Shown here piece by piece: positions 13,502 through 22,620 of a stretch of DNA of 64,000 nucleotides. The stretch is from Anaeromassilibacillus senegalensis (lineage in GTDB: Bacteria > Bacillota > Clostridia > Oscillospirales > Acutalibacteraceae). The notes under the pieces were generated by a model. It was not told the DNA's origin, ran no database searches, and saw nothing but the letters and a program-made list of their open reading frames with translations. The translations under genes were made by a program, and so were the position numbers. Location: positions 682,001 to 746,000 of the forward strand of contig NZ_LN868538.1 in the NCBI RefSeq assembly GCF_001261775.1. The letters are read 5' to 3'. How positions within the stretch are numbered: position 1 is the stretch's first letter; each line of letters opens with the position of its first letter.

Positions 13502-14113
13502 TCAGGAGATCCGCCTGCGAAATGGGGAGCGGATTCCAAACCGCTCGCCCTGATACCGCGCAAAGTGCTTCCACACCACGACGGCGGAAAGCAGGATACA
13601 GCCGCTTACAATTGCACGATTCTCCACCAATTGCATGCAGCAGATGCTGAACAGCGCAAAGGTGACAACCGAACGGTAAAAATGCGGTGTGATCACAACG
13701 ACAAGGGAAAACAGCAGGTAAAAAAACGCCAGCAGCAGCACGGGCCTCCACTCCGGAGCAAGCCCCAGCAGCACACCGAACGAAACGGCAATGGCCTTTC
13801 CTCCGTGTTCCCGTTTCCACCACGGGAACGCGTGGCCCAGCACCGGCGCCGCCATGACCAGCCCAAACAGCGGCTGGTACACATCCAGAACCCTTGCCGC
13901 AAAAAAGACCGGGACAAAGCCCTTGCCCAGCTCCAACAGCAGCGATGCGATCCCCACGGGAACCCCGGCGTGCAGAAACGCGTTGGCCGTCCCGGGGTTC
14001 CCGTCGCGGCTGCATTCCGTCACATCCACATGGCAAAGATATTTTGGCAGCAGGTATCCATACAGGACACTGCCGGATAAATAGCCGATTACAATCCAAA
14101 ACAGAATTTTCAC
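13502..14113 (-). CDS. PlsY-like glycerol-3-phosphate acyltransferase family membrane protein
   Basis: 203 residues, polytopic. Weakened PlsY signatures appear in the right order: GYLSGSVLYGY, DGNPGTANAF (PlsY usually GSGNPGATN), LLELGKG, and GHAFPWW followed by GGKAIA. Starts with GTG at 14113, which overlaps the upstream glycosyltransferase stop (GTGA) and has GGAGAGGAT in front, so the two are translationally coupled. PlsY makes lysophosphatidic acid from acyl-phosphate; the drift in conserved motifs and the glycosyltransferase partner leave room for a specialised lipid role. Confidence 0.75.
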   Translation of the reverse strand: MKILFWIVIGYLSGSVLYGYLLPKYLCHVDVTECSRDGNPGTANAFLHAGVPVGIASLLLELGKGFVPVFFAARVLDVYQPLFGLVMAAPVLGHAFPWWKREHGGKAIAVSFGVLLGLAPEWRPVLLLAFFYLLFSLVVVITPHFYRSVVTFALFSICCMQLVENRAIVSGCILLSAVVVWKHFARYQGERFGIRSPFRRRIS

Positions 14114-15234
14114 TCGATATCCTCTCCACTTAAGCACAGCAGCAGATGGAAGAGCTTTTCCGGCGCTTCCGGTGAACAATATTCCCGCTGCGCCGCCAGC
14201 ATCCGTTCCCGCCGGTCCGCCTGCCACGCCAGTTTGCGCCCCAGTGCAATCTGTTCCTGAAAATGTTCCGCTGTCACAGACATGCCGCGGCTGGTAAAAA
14301 ACGCCAGGTTCCTTGTCTCACAGCCCGGAATCGGCGCGGTATGCACAATGGGAATTTGTTTGACCGCCGCCTCTGTGCTGGAAAGGCCCCCCGGCTTGGT
14401 AAAAACCACGTCGCAGGCGTCCATATAATCCGCAACCTGCTCCGTGTATCCCAAAATATGAACGCGCGGGTTTTCATAAAACTGTTCCCGCAGCGCCGCC
14501 TTCAGCCGGTCGTTGCTGCCGCAGATGATAACAATATCCTCCGCGCCGTGGCTCGCCCGCGCAAGCGCCTGAGCAAACGCGGGCATTTTACCAAAGCCCA
14601 TGCTGCCGTTCATCACCAGCATCGCAGGGCGGTCCAGTGGCAAGCCAAGGCTTCGTTTGACCTGCGATTTCTCTTTTTTGCACAGGAACGCCGCACGCAC
14701 GGGAATGCCCAGCGGGAGCAGCTTCTCCCGCGGCAGCCCCTTTTGCACGTATTCCTCCGTCAGGTCGCCATGCGGCAGAATATAAAAGTCGCAGTCCGTC
14801 TCCTCCCAAAAGGGAATACAGGTGTAATCCGTCGTCACCGCTACAACGGGCTGCCGCAGCAGATTTCTGCGTTTTAAACAGGTCAGCGCCTCCGCGGCAA
14901 ACAGGTGCGGCGTCACGATCACATCAAATGTATGTTGCGCCAAGTACCGCTGCAGCGGCTTGCAGAGCAGCGTATTGGCATAGTAGACCGGGGATTTCCG
15001 CTTGGCGGAGCTTATCAAATCGCCCGCGCGGTACAGCGCGTGGAACAGGCCGGGTACATGCTTGACCATCTCCACATAAACACCGCCCACCGCCTTGGAG
15101 GCGCGTTTTCCCGCCAACAGCATGACATCCGTCATGACGGCTTCATGTCCCCGCGCACGGACGCATTCCAGAACCGCTTTCCCGGCTGCGTTGTGTCCCT
15201 CGCCGGTATTACAGGATAAAATCAGCACTCGCAT
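14110..15234 (-). CDS. diacylglycerol glycosyltransferase (MGDG synthase/UgtP-like)
   Basis: 374 residues, GT28 family. N-terminal MGDG-synthase-type domain begins MRVLILSCNTGEGHN, the glycine loop typical of UgtP/MGD enzymes. The C-terminal UDP-sugar-binding half has FTKPGGLSSTEA. It likely transfers glucose or galactose from UDP-sugar to diacylglycerol on the cytoplasmic face, making glycolipid or a lipoteichoic acid anchor. Start at 15234 has AAAGGA upstream; an in-frame ATG 15 codons earlier lacks one. First gene of a two-gene unit with the PlsY-like gene. Confidence 0.88.
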   Translation of the reverse strand: MRVLILSCNTGEGHNAAGKAVLECVRARGHEAVMTDVMLLAGKRASKAVGGVYVEMVKHVPGLFHALYRAGDLISSAKRKSPVYYANTLLCKPLQRYLAQHTFDVIVTPHLFAAEALTCLKRRNLLRQPVVAVTTDYTCIPFWEETDCDFYILPHGDLTEEYVQKGLPREKLLPLGIPVRAAFLCKKEKSQVKRSLGLPLDRPAMLVMNGSMGFGKMPAFAQALARASHGAEDIVIICGSNDRLKAALREQFYENPRVHILGYTEQVADYMDACDVVFTKPGGLSSTEAAVKQIPIVHTAPIPGCETRNLAFFTSRGMSVTAEHFQEQIALGRKLAWQADRRERMLAAQREYCSPEAPEKLFHLLLCLSGEDIE

Positions 15235-15403
15235 GGTATTATAAATCCTTTTCGCTTTTTGGATACCATTATAGCACACTTTCTGAAAAACAAGCGGGAA
15301 AAACAGCGGGGCGGCATTTCCTCCCGCCCCGCTTTGTCCGCCCGATCACACATATGGTTCATCTATACAAAAGGTTTGCTCCAGAACAATCCCATGGAAA
15401 GGA

Positions 15404-16288
15404 TTATGTTCGTTCCTTTGGCCCGCGCTTCCATCGGCCCCCGGCAGCCTGGTTGAAACAGGTAAAGCCCAGGATCAGGACCGCGCCCACCGCCTGCGCC
15501 GGGAGAATTGGCTCCCGGAAAAACAGCGTGGAAACCAGGATGGCAACAAACGGGTCGACATAGCTCAAAATAGCGGTCTGCTGCCCCGGCAGGTCCTTAA
15601 TGGAGGAAAAATACAGCCAGTAGCAAAGCCCCGTGTGAAAAACGCCGATGATCAGCAAATTTACAATACTGGAGACGGACGCCGCACCAATTTGGAAACC
15701 GCCGCGAAACAGCAGGATCACAAACAGCAAGGTGACCGCCCCCGCAAACTGGAGCATGGTGCGTTCCAGCCCGTCGCCCTCCCGGACAAACTTATTCATC
15801 AGGACGACGCCGGCATAAAAAGACGCCGCGCCCAGCCCATATAAAATACCGCGCAGATTGTCGCTGCCGCCGGCGCTTCCCGTGCCGATGACCAGCACCA
15901 GACCCAGCGTCGCCATGGCAAAGCAGAAAATCTGGAACAGCGTCATCCTTTCCCGGAACAACAGCGGCGTCAGTACAATCACCAGCACCGGCGCAAAATA
16001 GTAAGCCAGCGTGGCCACCGCCACGCTGGTATGCTCGTACGCCATAAACAGCAGCGCCCAGTTCAGTCCCACCGCCATGCCAGAAAGGAACAGCAGCGCC
16101 TTCTGCCGGGCGGATATGCACGCAGGATTCTTTTTATAAAGCAAGGTACGGATCAGCCAGAGAACTGCCAGTGCAATCACTCCGCGCCAGAACGCAATTT
16201 CCATCGACGGGAGCGCGACGCCCCGCACAAAGATGGCGATGGTGCCAAACGCGGCCATGGCAAGAATATTTTTCAGCTGCGGCGTCAT
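15404..16288 (-). CDS. DMT superfamily (EamA) transporter
   Basis: 294 residues with ten predicted membrane helices arranged as two EamA repeats; the second repeat carries SYVDPFVAILVSTLFF. Start at 16288 (MTPQLKN) has AGGGGAG upstream. EamA proteins export amino acids or related metabolites; no substrate can be read from sequence. It stands alone between the glycolipid genes and a GGDEF gene. Confidence 0.88.
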   Translation of the reverse strand: MTPQLKNILAMAAFGTIAIFVRGVALPSMEIAFWRGVIALAVLWLIRTLLYKKNPACISARQKALLFLSGMAVGLNWALLFMAYEHTSVAVATLAYYFAPVLVIVLTPLLFRERMTLFQIFCFAMATLGLVLVIGTGSAGGSDNLRGILYGLGAASFYAGVVLMNKFVREGDGLERTMLQFAGAVTLLFVILLFRGGFQIGAASVSSIVNLLIIGVFHTGLCYWLYFSSIKDLPGQQTAILSYVDPFVAILVSTLFFREPILPAQAVGAVLILGFTCFNQAAGGRWKRGPKERT

Positions 16289-16358
16289 AAAAACTCCCCT
16301 ATGTAGTTCAAATCTTACCACCCACAGAGATGGTATCTTTTCTAAAAACCGGAGACTG

Positions 16359-17867
16359 TCAGATTTTTCGCGCCTGTTTGCGCCCATACATTCTGGCATC
16401 CGCAAGCTGCAGCAGGGTTTCCACATTCCCCGCCTCCGAAAAAAGACATTTGCCGATATCGACATCCATCTTCATCCCGGGAGCGAATAACGCGCTGTCG
16501 ATACTTTGCACCGCCTGATACAACGGGGCTTCCACATTCCCGCCGTCGGCTTTATGCAGCACCACGAACTCGTCCCCGGCCAGCCGGGCCAGAACGTCCG
16601 CCGGTTCCATTGCGGCGCGCATGGCCCGCGCGACCGCAACCAGCGCGGCGTCCCCCGCCTTATGCCCAAAGGTATCGTTGATCCGTTTAAACCCGGACAG
16701 ATCCAGAAACAGCAGTTCAAAATCCTCTCCGCCGTTTCGCGCCCGATCCGCCCATTCCTCCAGCACCTTGCTCAGGCAGCGCCGGTTGTAAAGCCCGGTC
16801 AGATCGTCATAGTGGGCCAGGTAGTCCAGCCGTCTCTGCGTATTTTTTAATTCGCTTACTTCATTCATACACAGGATGCACACATTCAGCCCCCGCTTCC
16901 GGGACGCAAGCCGGCTGACAGAACAGAGTACCGGGAATCCGTTTTGCAGCTCCAGATTTAACGGGGCACTTTTACTGCTCCCGGAAGCAAGAAACGCCTC
17001 CAGCTGCCCGCGGCTTTCCGGAACCAGATATTCCAGGAACCCCGCGCCTTCCCGCCAGTCTGCCCCCAGCAGCTTCTGTGCCTCCGTATTGACGTAGAGA
17101 AGAAGGCATTCCTCATCCATCACGACCATGGCGTCAATGCAGCTTTCCAGCAGATAACCGGGATTCAGGGCCAGCTCCACATGGAGAAAATCGTAGTCGC
17201 GCAGCCAGCCCCAGTACCAGATTCCGAAAATCAGGGTGGCGATACAACCCGCGGGCGGGAGATACGAAGTAAAATACGGCAATACGAAGATCGACACAAA
17301 GCCCAGTGCAACCACAAAGGAATCCAGAACAATGAAGCCTTTTGCCAGGCGTCTTCTGCTGCGGCTCTGTACCCTTTTTTGCCAGCGGTACAGGCAAAGC
17401 AGCGCACCTCCCATATACAATACCAGATAGGCCAAAAAGACAAAGGGCCATACGGTCTGATAGCGCTGCACGTAGGTCCAGCCCAACCCGCTGGCACTCT
17501 GCACCAAATCCTCTGCAAAGGCCGTGGGGCTTGCCAGCAAAAACCGCAGCACCAGGAACAGCGGCGGAATCCACCAGATGAGTTTGACCGGCGCTTTCAG
17601 TTTTTGATCGGCCCCCATCATGACCATGAAATACCATGCGGTGATTGCGATAAATCCGCACCAGCCGGGTGCGCCCAGACGATGCCAGAACCAGGCGGTT
17701 TCTTTGGTCTGCGCCACATAGAAAAACGCATCGCACAGGTTCCACCACGCCAGGCTTGCCAGCACCAAAATGGTCCAAACGTTGAGCTTGTCCGTTTTGC
17801 TGACCGTAACCCGCTGGTAAATCAGCATTCCAAAATAGACCGCCCCCACTGTGGCGATAAACGACAA
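16359..17867 (-). CDS. membrane diguanylate cyclase (7TM-PAS-GGDEF)
   Basis: 502 residues. Seven membrane segments of the histidine-kinase-N-terminal 7TM type (about 1-230) are followed by a PAS domain (about 240-350) and a GGDEF domain that begins YDDLTGLYNRR and carries AGDEF at about residue 427. Expected to synthesise cyclic di-GMP in response to a signal at the membrane. The only plausible start is TTG at 17867, preceded by a G-rich stretch about 12 nt away; the start is less certain than the gene. Confidence 0.88.
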   Translation of the reverse strand: MSFIATVGAVYFGMLIYQRVTVSKTDKLNVWTILVLASLAWWNLCDAFFYVAQTKETAWFWHRLGAPGWCGFIAITAWYFMVMMGADQKLKAPVKLIWWIPPLFLVLRFLLASPTAFAEDLVQSASGLGWTYVQRYQTVWPFVFLAYLVLYMGGALLCLYRWQKRVQSRSRRRLAKGFIVLDSFVVALGFVSIFVLPYFTSYLPPAGCIATLIFGIWYWGWLRDYDFLHVELALNPGYLLESCIDAMVVMDEECLLLYVNTEAQKLLGADWREGAGFLEYLVPESRGQLEAFLASGSSKSAPLNLELQNGFPVLCSVSRLASRKRGLNVCILCMNEVSELKNTQRRLDYLAHYDDLTGLYNRRCLSKVLEEWADRARNGGEDFELLFLDLSGFKRINDTFGHKAGDAALVAVARAMRAAMEPADVLARLAGDEFVVLHKADGGNVEAPLYQAVQSIDSALFAPGMKMDVDIGKCLFSEAGNVETLLQLADARMYGRKQARKI

Positions 17868-17915
17868 TAAATTAATAATCCCACCCCCAATCGCGGCACC
17901 GTCTCCATTGACGGA

Positions 17916-19100
17916 TTACTTCAAAGAACGTTCCAATTGCACGACCGTCTCCACATGGTTCGTATGCGGGAACATATCCACCGGCTGGATCGCCTCCACG
18001 CGGTACCCCGCGCGGACCAGGAATTCCAAATCGCGCTGCTGCGTTTCCGGATTGCAGGAGATATACACCACTCGTCTGGGCGCGAGCGCCGCCAAAGAGG
18101 TCAAAAATTTCTCATCGCTGCCGGCGCGCGGCGGGTCCATCAGCACAACGTCCGCCGTTTCGCCCTCGTCCGCCATGGCGGACATAAATTCGCCCGCGTC
18201 GGCACAGTAGAAATAGGCGTTTTTTATTTTGTTGTTCTTCGCGTTGACAATTGCATCCCGGACCGCGTCGCGGTTCAGCTCCACACCGATGACATTGCCC
18301 GCCTGTTTGCTTGCGATCAGGCCGATGGTCCCCGTGCCACAGTAGGCGTCAATTACGGTTTCCTTTCCCGTCAGGCCCGCCATTTCAATGGCTTTTTGGT
18401 AAAGCACTTCCGTTTGAATCGGATTGATCTGGTAAAAGGATTTTGCGGAGATGCGAAAAACACATCCGCAGAGCGTCTCCTCAATATAGCCCGGGCCATA
18501 AAGAACCTTTTCCGCCTCGCCCAGCACCATGCTGGTGGCGCGGTTGTTGACATTCTGCAAAATCGTGGTTATTTCCGGATGCACCTTTCGCAGCGCTTTG
18601 ACAAAGTTGTTCTTGGCAGGCAAAATAGGGGACGCAGTCACCAGCACCACCATGACCTGCCCGCTGGCAAATCCGCGCTTGACCAGTACATGCCGCACCA
18701 ATCCGCGTCCGGTATCCTCATTGTACGGTTCCATGCGGAAATCCTTCATCAGCTTCCGGATGGTGAGGACGATGCGGTCGGCTGTCTTATCCTCAATCAT
18801 GCAGCTTTCCACGGGCACGACGCGGTGTGTGCTGGCCTGATATACACCGGAGATGATTTTTCTGCTCCGGTCCAACGCAAATGCCGCCTGCACTTTGTTG
18901 CGATAGTGGTACGGGTTTTCCATTCCGATGATGGGACTGACCGTATGAAAGTTCCCCAAAAGCTTTTCCACGCGCTCCTGTTTCCAGTGCAGCTGGCGCG
19001 GGTACGACATATTTTGCAGCTGGCATCCACCGCATTTGCGGTACAGCGGGCAGGGATTCGTGTTGCGCTCCGGCTCCTGCCGCTTTTTATCCTGTTCCAT
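17916..19100 (-). CDS. 23S rRNA (uracil-5-)-methyltransferase, RlmD/RumA family, without TRAM domain
   Basis: 394 residues. N-terminal Fe-S cysteines in CPLYRKCGGCQLQ, a SAM-binding YCGTGTIGL, catalytic DPPRAG, and YISCNPETQQRDL with the nucleophilic Cys. It methylates a uracil of 23S rRNA (U1939 or U747 class) using SAM. Unlike the paralogue at 26.5-27.9 kb, it lacks the N-terminal TRAM domain, as in RlmCD-like shorter forms. Start at 19100 has AAGGAG upstream. Confidence 0.92.
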   Translation of the reverse strand: MEQDKKRQEPERNTNPCPLYRKCGGCQLQNMSYPRQLHWKQERVEKLLGNFHTVSPIIGMENPYHYRNKVQAAFALDRSRKIISGVYQASTHRVVPVESCMIEDKTADRIVLTIRKLMKDFRMEPYNEDTGRGLVRHVLVKRGFASGQVMVVLVTASPILPAKNNFVKALRKVHPEITTILQNVNNRATSMVLGEAEKVLYGPGYIEETLCGCVFRISAKSFYQINPIQTEVLYQKAIEMAGLTGKETVIDAYCGTGTIGLIASKQAGNVIGVELNRDAVRDAIVNAKNNKIKNAYFYCADAGEFMSAMADEGETADVVLMDPPRAGSDEKFLTSLAALAPRRVVYISCNPETQQRDLEFLVRAGYRVEAIQPVDMFPHTNHVETVVQLERSLK

Positions 19101-19317
19101 AAAGAAACTCCTTATCTCTTTGATCGCATTCTTTCCGGCGGCAAACTGGCCTCACTCATTCAGGAACCGCCCCCAAACGCCAAAATGCCGCCAGTGACAA
19201 CGTACGTCTTATTTCTTCCGTCATAGCCTGTTTATCGTCAAGATCACAAGCAATTAACTTGTTGTATCGTATATTATAGCCGGGATTCCTGTAAAAAGCC
19301 AGACCTTTACAGCATAT

Positions 19318-19346
19318 AAAAAGACGCCCTCCCGAAGGAGAGCGTC
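19318..19346 (-). terminator. terminator of the repeat-containing exported protein gene
   Basis: Ten-base-pair stem (GACGCTCTCC / GGAGGGCGTC, one G-T pair) closed by a TTCG tetraloop and followed by TTTTT on the minus strand. Confidence 0.9.
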
Positions 19347-19370
19347 CCATATTCTTTTTCCATTCTTCCT

Positions 19371-21287
19371 TTATGCAGCCTTCAACGCCACATTGTGCTC
19401 CGTTCCTAACGCATTGACTTGGAAAGTCGCACTGTACGCCGCATTGCCGTTTTTCGCCCCGATGTAGATGCGGTAGGTACCCAACGGAATCGTCTCCAGC
19501 TCATAATGTCCATCCGCATCTGTATGGACCGAAAACGCCTCATTCGTTCCCAAGTTCCGCAGGGAGAGGGAATAATTTGCCGCCGGCGCACTGTTGGACG
19601 TGGTCACCGTTCCTTTTAATACCGGATTCGCCGCCGGAGTCGCCGTCTTGGATTCCAGCGCAACATCGTGCGTCACAATACCATTTACATTAAAATCGGC
19701 AAAATAGCCGTAATGGTCGTCGTTCTGTGCAATATACAGGCGGTATTTTCCACTGCTTAAATCACCAGATGTAAATTTCCCATCCGCGTCCGTCATCAAC
19801 TTCAACGTGTCGTCCGTGTCCAGATTCTTCAGGACCAACGGGCAGTTTGCAAGCGCTACGCCGTTCAAAACAACGGTACCGGAAACGGTTACGATCTTTT
19901 CCCACTGGGCGGACAGCGTCACGGCCTCGCCCGGCATGGTAAAGCTGTCCTTCTCTGTTCCCGCGCGGTAAACCACACCATCCGCACCCTTCCAGCCAAG
20001 GAAGCGGTAGCCGTCGCGGCTGGGTTCCCCGGCAGGGATGGCGAAGGTTTCCTCTTCAACACAGGTGGTATTCTCCGGCATGCCGGTCACGGTGTCGCCA
20101 TCCGCGTTGCCGTCAAACAAAACATCGTACGATTGTTTTGTGCTGAGAAACTGGATGCCTTCCCACAAATTGCCGGACAAATTGGCGTAGGTCAGCACAC
20201 GGTTTGGCACACAGTCCTGCGGGGCATAGATGACAGACGGACCAATGCCCGCCACCCGGCTGCCCTCATAACTGATCGTCGCCCTGGTGGGCGGACCCGC
20301 ATAGCCCGCGGTATTGGTCAGATTGACGCCATCCACCTTGTAGAACGCATATTTTCCTGAAGCGTCCTGGCTGACGGGCGCGCCGTTGATGGTTAACACC
20401 CAGCATTCCTTCATTTGGTTCAGCGGATCTTTGCCCCAAGTGTAGCCGATGGTAAAGGATTCTTTGCTGTTAAAGAAGATCGTTTGCGTGGTCTGTTTTC
20501 CGTCCATATCGGTCACAGTAAACGTCCGGTTTGTATCGCGCTGCCACTCGTCCGGCGTGGTAGTATTCTCTTTCCATTGCGCGGACAGCGTCACAGAACG
20601 CTCCGGCATGGCAAAACTGTCACCCGGATTGTAGGTTCTATTCCCTGCCGCATCCAGCCAGTTCAGGAAGGTATAGCCCGTGCGCACCGGTTTCTGACTG
20701 GGAATCACAACGGTTTTGCCAGCCGTATAGACGCCGTTTGCCGGCAGGTTTGTCACCGCGCTGCCGTTTGCGCTGTAGGTCAGCGCATATTCGGTCGGAG
20801 CGGGGGCCCGATTGAAATTCAGCGTGGAACCGCCCTGCCAGCCGTAGCCGGAATAAGTGATTGTCCCGGCAGGAGTGCAGTCCTGCGCCGCGTAAATAAC
20901 GGAGGGAGCGGTCCCGCTGGTGCTGCTTCCTTCATAGAGAATGGTCGCCTGAGACAGGTTTCCCTTCAGCGGATCGACGCCGTCCACGCCGCCAACCTTC
21001 ATGAAGGTGTACTTTCCATAGCGCTGGCCGATCTGCGCGCCGTTGATCGTCAGCACCCAGCAGTCCTTGTACTTATAGTTTGGATCCTTTCCCCAGGTGT
21101 AGCCGATGGTAAAGCTTTCGCCGCGCGCAAAATTAATTGTGCCGGAGCTGGTCTTTCCGCTTGGATCCGTCACCCGGAACGTCGCGCTGGCATTGCGCCC
21201 ACCCGACGCGGCAAACGCCGTCAAACCGCAGGAGCACACCATTGCCAGCGTCAGCAGCAGAGCCAGCCATTTTTTCATACCTTTCAT
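19371..21287 (-). CDS. exported repeat protein with InlB-type B repeats and prealbumin-like C-terminal repeats
   Basis: 638 residues with a signal peptide ending in AFA-A. Two copies of an unrecognised domain (about 30-165 and 250-390), each with FTIGYTWGKDP and CWVLTING, alternate with two Listeria-Bacteroides (Flg_new/InlB B) repeats that carry GYTFLNWLD / GYRFLGWKG and end in SAQW. Two C-terminal repeats (about 460-550 and 560-638) resemble carboxypeptidase-regulatory or SpaA-like folds (GKFTSGDLSSGKYRLYI, GHYELETIPLGTYRIYI). No LPXTG or other anchor is seen. Start at 21287 follows GGGTGGGA. Function unknown; architecture suggests cell-surface binding or adhesion. Confidence 0.85.
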   Translation of the reverse strand: MKGMKKWLALLLTLAMVCSCGLTAFAASGGRNASATFRVTDPSGKTSSGTINFARGESFTIGYTWGKDPNYKYKDCWVLTINGAQIGQRYGKYTFMKVGGVDGVDPLKGNLSQATILYEGSSTSGTAPSVIYAAQDCTPAGTITYSGYGWQGGSTLNFNRAPAPTEYALTYSANGSAVTNLPANGVYTAGKTVVIPSQKPVRTGYTFLNWLDAAGNRTYNPGDSFAMPERSVTLSAQWKENTTTPDEWQRDTNRTFTVTDMDGKQTTQTIFFNSKESFTIGYTWGKDPLNQMKECWVLTINGAPVSQDASGKYAFYKVDGVNLTNTAGYAGPPTRATISYEGSRVAGIGPSVIYAPQDCVPNRVLTYANLSGNLWEGIQFLSTKQSYDVLFDGNADGDTVTGMPENTTCVEEETFAIPAGEPSRDGYRFLGWKGADGVVYRAGTEKDSFTMPGEAVTLSAQWEKIVTVSGTVVLNGVALANCPLVLKNLDTDDTLKLMTDADGKFTSGDLSSGKYRLYIAQNDDHYGYFADFNVNGIVTHDVALESKTATPAANPVLKGTVTTSNSAPAANYSLSLRNLGTNEAFSVHTDADGHYELETIPLGTYRIYIGAKNGNAAYSATFQVNALGTEHNVALKAA

Positions 21288-21466
21288 AAAATATCCCACC
21301 CTTTCATCATTCTCCCGGCTGTTTGCCGGGCTGTCCATACTATTTAATGATAAGGCAACAGGAATTTATTGTCATGTAAAAAGGTGAAATATGGAAAATA
21401 ATTTGTCATGCTTTGTCTAACTTTGTCAAAATCATATGACCTGTTATCTATCATCCGTCCACAGCA

Positions 21467-22618
21467 CTAATTTTTCCGCTCCGCTCGGAAGAGCAGATGC
21501 GGCATGTCCATGTGATAATACTGCTTGACGATATGACCGACCGGCCGCATTCCGTTTCTCCTTGCCACTGCCTGGGAAGCAAAATTGCTGTCCCGGATGA
21601 TAGAATACACCTCTTTTGCCCGCAGCGTTTCAAACGCATAGCGCTTACAGGCAACGGCAGCTTCCGTCGCATACCCGTTATGCCAAAACGATTTCTTTAA
21701 CAGATAGCCGACTTCAAGCACCTGTTTTCCGCCCGCATCCTGCATGGTCAGGCCGGCCTGTCCGATCATTTCCCCCGTCTGCTTATGCACAACCGCCCAC
21801 AGACCGAATCCATCTTTCCGGTAGCGGCGCTGCTGGTTCTCCAGCCAATCGCGCACTTCCTGCTCGCTGAAAGCGTGTTCGTAAGCGGTCATCACCTCTT
21901 TGTCCTGTAAGATTTCCCGCAGGTCCGGCAGGTCCTCTTCCCGCATCTCCCTTAGGCGCAAGCGGTCTGTTTCCAAAATAATAAGGGGCTTTTCATCGAG
22001 CGACTGCGGCAGACCGTGCGCAAGCATCTCGCGGCAGTCCTCGTACCGTTCCAATGTCTGCATCACAGCGGGCAGCGGCTCCGCATAGATTTCCGGATAG
22101 TCTTTTTCGCCGTATTCCGTCCGCACGGGAAATGCGACTTGTTCCCGCAGCGGATCGTTCATATCAAACTGTGCATTTTTTGTACCCGTATTGCCGCGCG
22201 CGTCCAACCGCACCCAGCGGTCCCATTCGGAGAGATATACCGCGTTCAGCGCGTGGATGCAGTACCCTTCGTCAGGTGTGTCGCCCAGCGTCAGCCGCTG
22301 GTAACAGATCCCCGCTGGAATTCCGGCACTGCGCAGCAGCGCAGCCAGTAACGCGGATTTCGCATAGCAGATGCCCTCCCGGTACCGCAGCGCTTCCGAT
22401 GCGGTGCGCGCGACACGGCTGCTCTTAATATCGCCGGAATGCGGAATTTCATCACGCACAAACAGGAATGCGGCATTGATTTTTTCCAGTTCGCCGCCGC
22501 AGTCCCGGAACAGCGATTCCGCCCGCTTCTGTATCAGCGGATCGGCAAAATCGATGCGGCGGCTGGGACGCAGATATGCGTCCAAACAATTTTCTTTCTG
22601 TATCCATTCCATAGCCAT
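21467..22618 (-). CDS. transglutaminase-like / GNAT acetyltransferase fusion
   Basis: 383 residues, two joined domains. The N-terminal half is transglutaminase-like with a complete triad: Cys84 in EGICYAKSALLAALLRSAG, His122 in YCIHALNAVYL, Asp139 in VRLDARGN. The C-terminal half (about 205-383) is a RimJ/RimL-type GNAT domain (LETDRLRLREM, NGYATEAA, SIIRDSNFAS). Start at 22618 follows AAGGA, two bases after the stop of the EIIC-EAL gene, so it belongs to that operon. Substrates unknown; the transglutaminase fold may work as a peptidase or amidase. Confidence 0.85.
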   Translation of the reverse strand: MAMEWIQKENCLDAYLRPSRRIDFADPLIQKRAESLFRDCGGELEKINAAFLFVRDEIPHSGDIKSSRVARTASEALRYREGICYAKSALLAALLRSAGIPAGICYQRLTLGDTPDEGYCIHALNAVYLSEWDRWVRLDARGNTGTKNAQFDMNDPLREQVAFPVRTEYGEKDYPEIYAEPLPAVMQTLERYEDCREMLAHGLPQSLDEKPLIILETDRLRLREMREEDLPDLREILQDKEVMTAYEHAFSEQEVRDWLENQQRRYRKDGFGLWAVVHKQTGEMIGQAGLTMQDAGGKQVLEVGYLLKKSFWHNGYATEAAVACKRYAFETLRAKEVYSIIRDSNFASQAVARRNGMRPVGHIVKQYYHMDMPHLLFRAERKN

Positions 22619-22620
22619 TT

